Below are positions 35,172 through 36,389 of a stretch of 36,389 nt of DNA, one piece after another. The translations under genes were made by a program, and so were the position numbers. The stretch's first letter is position 1, and the number at the start of each line of letters is the position of its first letter. The notes under the pieces are model-generated. The model did no database searches and was not told the DNA's origin. It saw only the letters and a program-made list of their open reading frames with translations. Origin of the DNA: Arenimonas malthae CC-JY-1 (GTDB taxonomy: Bacteria; Pseudomonadota; Gammaproteobacteria; Xanthomonadales; Xanthomonadaceae); the NCBI RefSeq assembly GCF_000747075.1, contig NZ_AVCH01000133.1, forward strand, positions 1-36,389, read 5' to 3'.

Positions 35172-36389
35172 TCAGCCCGCGGGCGCGTCGTCCATCCGGG
35201 CGGCGAGGCGCGGCCCGAGGCCACCGGCGCGGGTCATCCTCCGCGACAAGGCGGCGAGCGTGCTGGCCGCCGGCGCCCACAGCTCGACCGAGCGCTTGGC
35301 GCGCGACAGGCCGGTGTAGAGCAGCTGGCGCGAAAGGATGCGGTGCTCGGGGTCGGGCGGCAGCATCACCGCCACGTGACCGTACTCGCTGCCCTGGGCC
35401 TTGTGGATGGTGATGGCGAAGGCCGGCGCGTGCGCCGGTAGCGCGGCCGGCGGCAGCGCGCGCACGCCCTCGCCGCCGGCCGCGGCGAACCACACGCGCA
35501 GGCGGGCGTCGGCGTCGCGCAGGCACAGGCCCACGTCGCCGTTGAACAGGCGTGCGCCGTAGTCGTTGCGCGTCACCATCACCACGCGGCCCGGGTACCA
35601 GGCGGCGTCGGCCGGCACGCCCCAAGCCTGGCGCAGTCGGCGCTCGATGACCTCGTTGGCGGCTTCGGCGCCAAACGGGCCGTCGCGCAGCGCGCACAGC
35701 AGCTGGCGCCCGGAGAGCGAATTAAGGGCCTGCGTGGCGGCCTTCGCGGCGGCATCCGGGGCCTCGGGCAGCGGCGGCGGCGGGCCGTCGGCAGACAGCG
35801 ACTGGCTCCAGTCGCGCAGGCGTCGCGCGAGTGCGGCGGCGTCTTCCACCGCGTGCGCCTTCGCCACGCCTTCGGAGCCGGCCAGCGCGGCCTCGAACGC
35901 GGCCGGATCGCCGATGCGCACGGCTTCGTTGAGGCGCACCAGCGGCGCGACGGAGCGGAAGCTGTGGCGAAGGCGGACCAGCGCGGGCGCATCACGGGCC
36001 TCGAGCACGGCGACCAGGTCCATCAGCACCGAGCCGGCGCCAACCGGGTCGAGCTGGTCGGCGTCGCCCACCAGCACCAGGATGGCGCCGGGGCGCAGCG
36101 CGGCCAGCAGCGCGCGCAACTGGTGCAGGTCGAGCATCGAGGCTTCGTCCACCACCACCACGCCGGCGGCGACGGGATCCTCGGGGCCCCGCGCGTAGCG
36201 ATTGCGGCTGGGCGACCAGCCCAGCAGGCGGTGCACGGTGAGGGCGTTGGCGATGGGCAGGGCGTCGAGGTGCTGCGCCCAGGCCGGCGGCAGCACGCCG
36301 CGCAGGCGCTCGCCCTCGTCGCGCAGCGACTGCACCAGGCGCTGCGCGGCCTTGCCGGTGGGCGCGGCCACGGCGATGCCGCCGCGGGC
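35172..36389 (-). CDS. recD: Exodeoxyribonuclease V alpha subunit RecD, 5'-truncated by window
   Basis: The last 405 codons of RecD, the 5'-3' helicase of the RecBCD recombination/repair complex, are in the window; the N-terminal part including the Walker A loop lies beyond 36389. Visible SF1 helicase motifs are APTGKAA (Ia), VVVDEASML (II), LVGDADQLDPV (III), LRHSFRS (IV), TIHKAQGSEY (V) and LYTGLSRAK (VI). recB and recC would be expected upstream, off the window. There is no frame disruption. Genes to its left are unrelated. Confidence 0.93.
   Translation of the reverse strand, partial: ARGGIAVAAPTGKAAQRLVQSLRDEGERLRGVLPPAWAQHLDALPIANALTVHRLLGWSPSRNRYARGPEDPVAAGVVVVDEASMLDLHQLRALLAALRPGAILVLVGDADQLDPVGAGSVLMDLVAVLEARDAPALVRLRHSFRSVAPLVRLNEAVRIGDPAAFEAALAGSEGVAKAHAVEDAAALARRLRDWSQSLSADGPPPPLPEAPDAAAKAATQALNSLSGRQLLCALRDGPFGAEAANEVIERRLRQAWGVPADAAWYPGRVVMVTRNDYGARLFNGDVGLCLRDADARLRVWFAAAGGEGVRALPPAALPAHAPAFAITIHKAQGSEYGHVAVMLPPDPEHRILSRQLLYTGLSRAKRSVELWAPAASTLAALSRRMTRAGGLGPRLAARMDDAPAG

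Overview
The window is GC-rich, densely coding, and carries proteobacterial gene families throughout: AcnD/PrpF, PsiE, a DsbG-like thioredoxin, a TonB-dependent receptor, a TPR-sulfotransferase, IclR and RecD. The TonB receptor, secreted peptidases and REP-like palindromes suggest a gammaproteobacterium of the Xanthomonadales (Lysobacter/Luteimonas type). That placement is inference; there is no rRNA or marker gene in the window. No tRNA, rRNA, CRISPR array or transposase was seen.

Layout. (1) 1-4730, minus strand: part of the methylcitrate (propionate) pathway. acnD has its own promoter and is followed by prpF and the start of an SDR gene. Between acnD and prpF lies a cluster of CCCTCTCCC-type palindromic repeats enclosing a small DUF559 endonuclease-fold gene. 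(2) 4762-6587: psiE and a DsbG-like periplasmic oxidoreductase diverge from one short region with a 9-bp-arm palindrome resembling CsoR/CstR operators. A secreted helical protein of unknown function follows. (3) 6703-13084, minus strand: a tightly packed five-gene operon with a Rieske oxygenase, a secreted amidohydrolase, an APC permease, a trimethylamine-dehydrogenase-family flavoenzyme and a SufR-like regulator. It looks like a pathway for an N-methylated or quaternary amine. (4) 13142-14281: a secreted DmpA/BapA-type aminopeptidase, divergent from the Rieske operon.

(5) 14296-32818 is the most interesting part. It is a divergent region around one IclR-type operator (24742-24760). Leftward, with mostly 4-nt start/stop overlaps, run a beta-amino-acid-type aminotransferase, a P5C-dehydrogenase-type aldehyde dehydrogenase, both subunits of a 3-oxoadipate CoA-transferase, an ornithine/GABA-type aminotransferase, and two secreted beta-propeller hydrolases (CehA-like and S9). 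Rightward run a PcaR-like regulator, a 3-oxoadipyl-CoA thiolase, a secreted M20 peptidase, a TPR-sulfotransferase and a TonB receptor. The lower half of the beta-ketoadipate pathway is present, but no aromatic-ring genes are. Two aminotransferases and a P5CDH-like enzyme take their place. I propose that the module takes up peptides, releases a diamino acid such as beta-lysine (3,6-diaminohexanoate), and converts it via 3-aminoadipate and 3-oxoadipate to succinyl-CoA and acetyl-CoA. This is inference from gene content and chemistry.

(6) 32819-33715 is non-coding: a strong terminator, two 22-bp-arm inverted repeats of identical geometry, and an imperfect inverted duplication of about 88 bp. (7) 33716 to the end, minus strand: an MHYT-domain membrane protein with a degenerate GGDEF domain, and a recD gene cut by the window edge.
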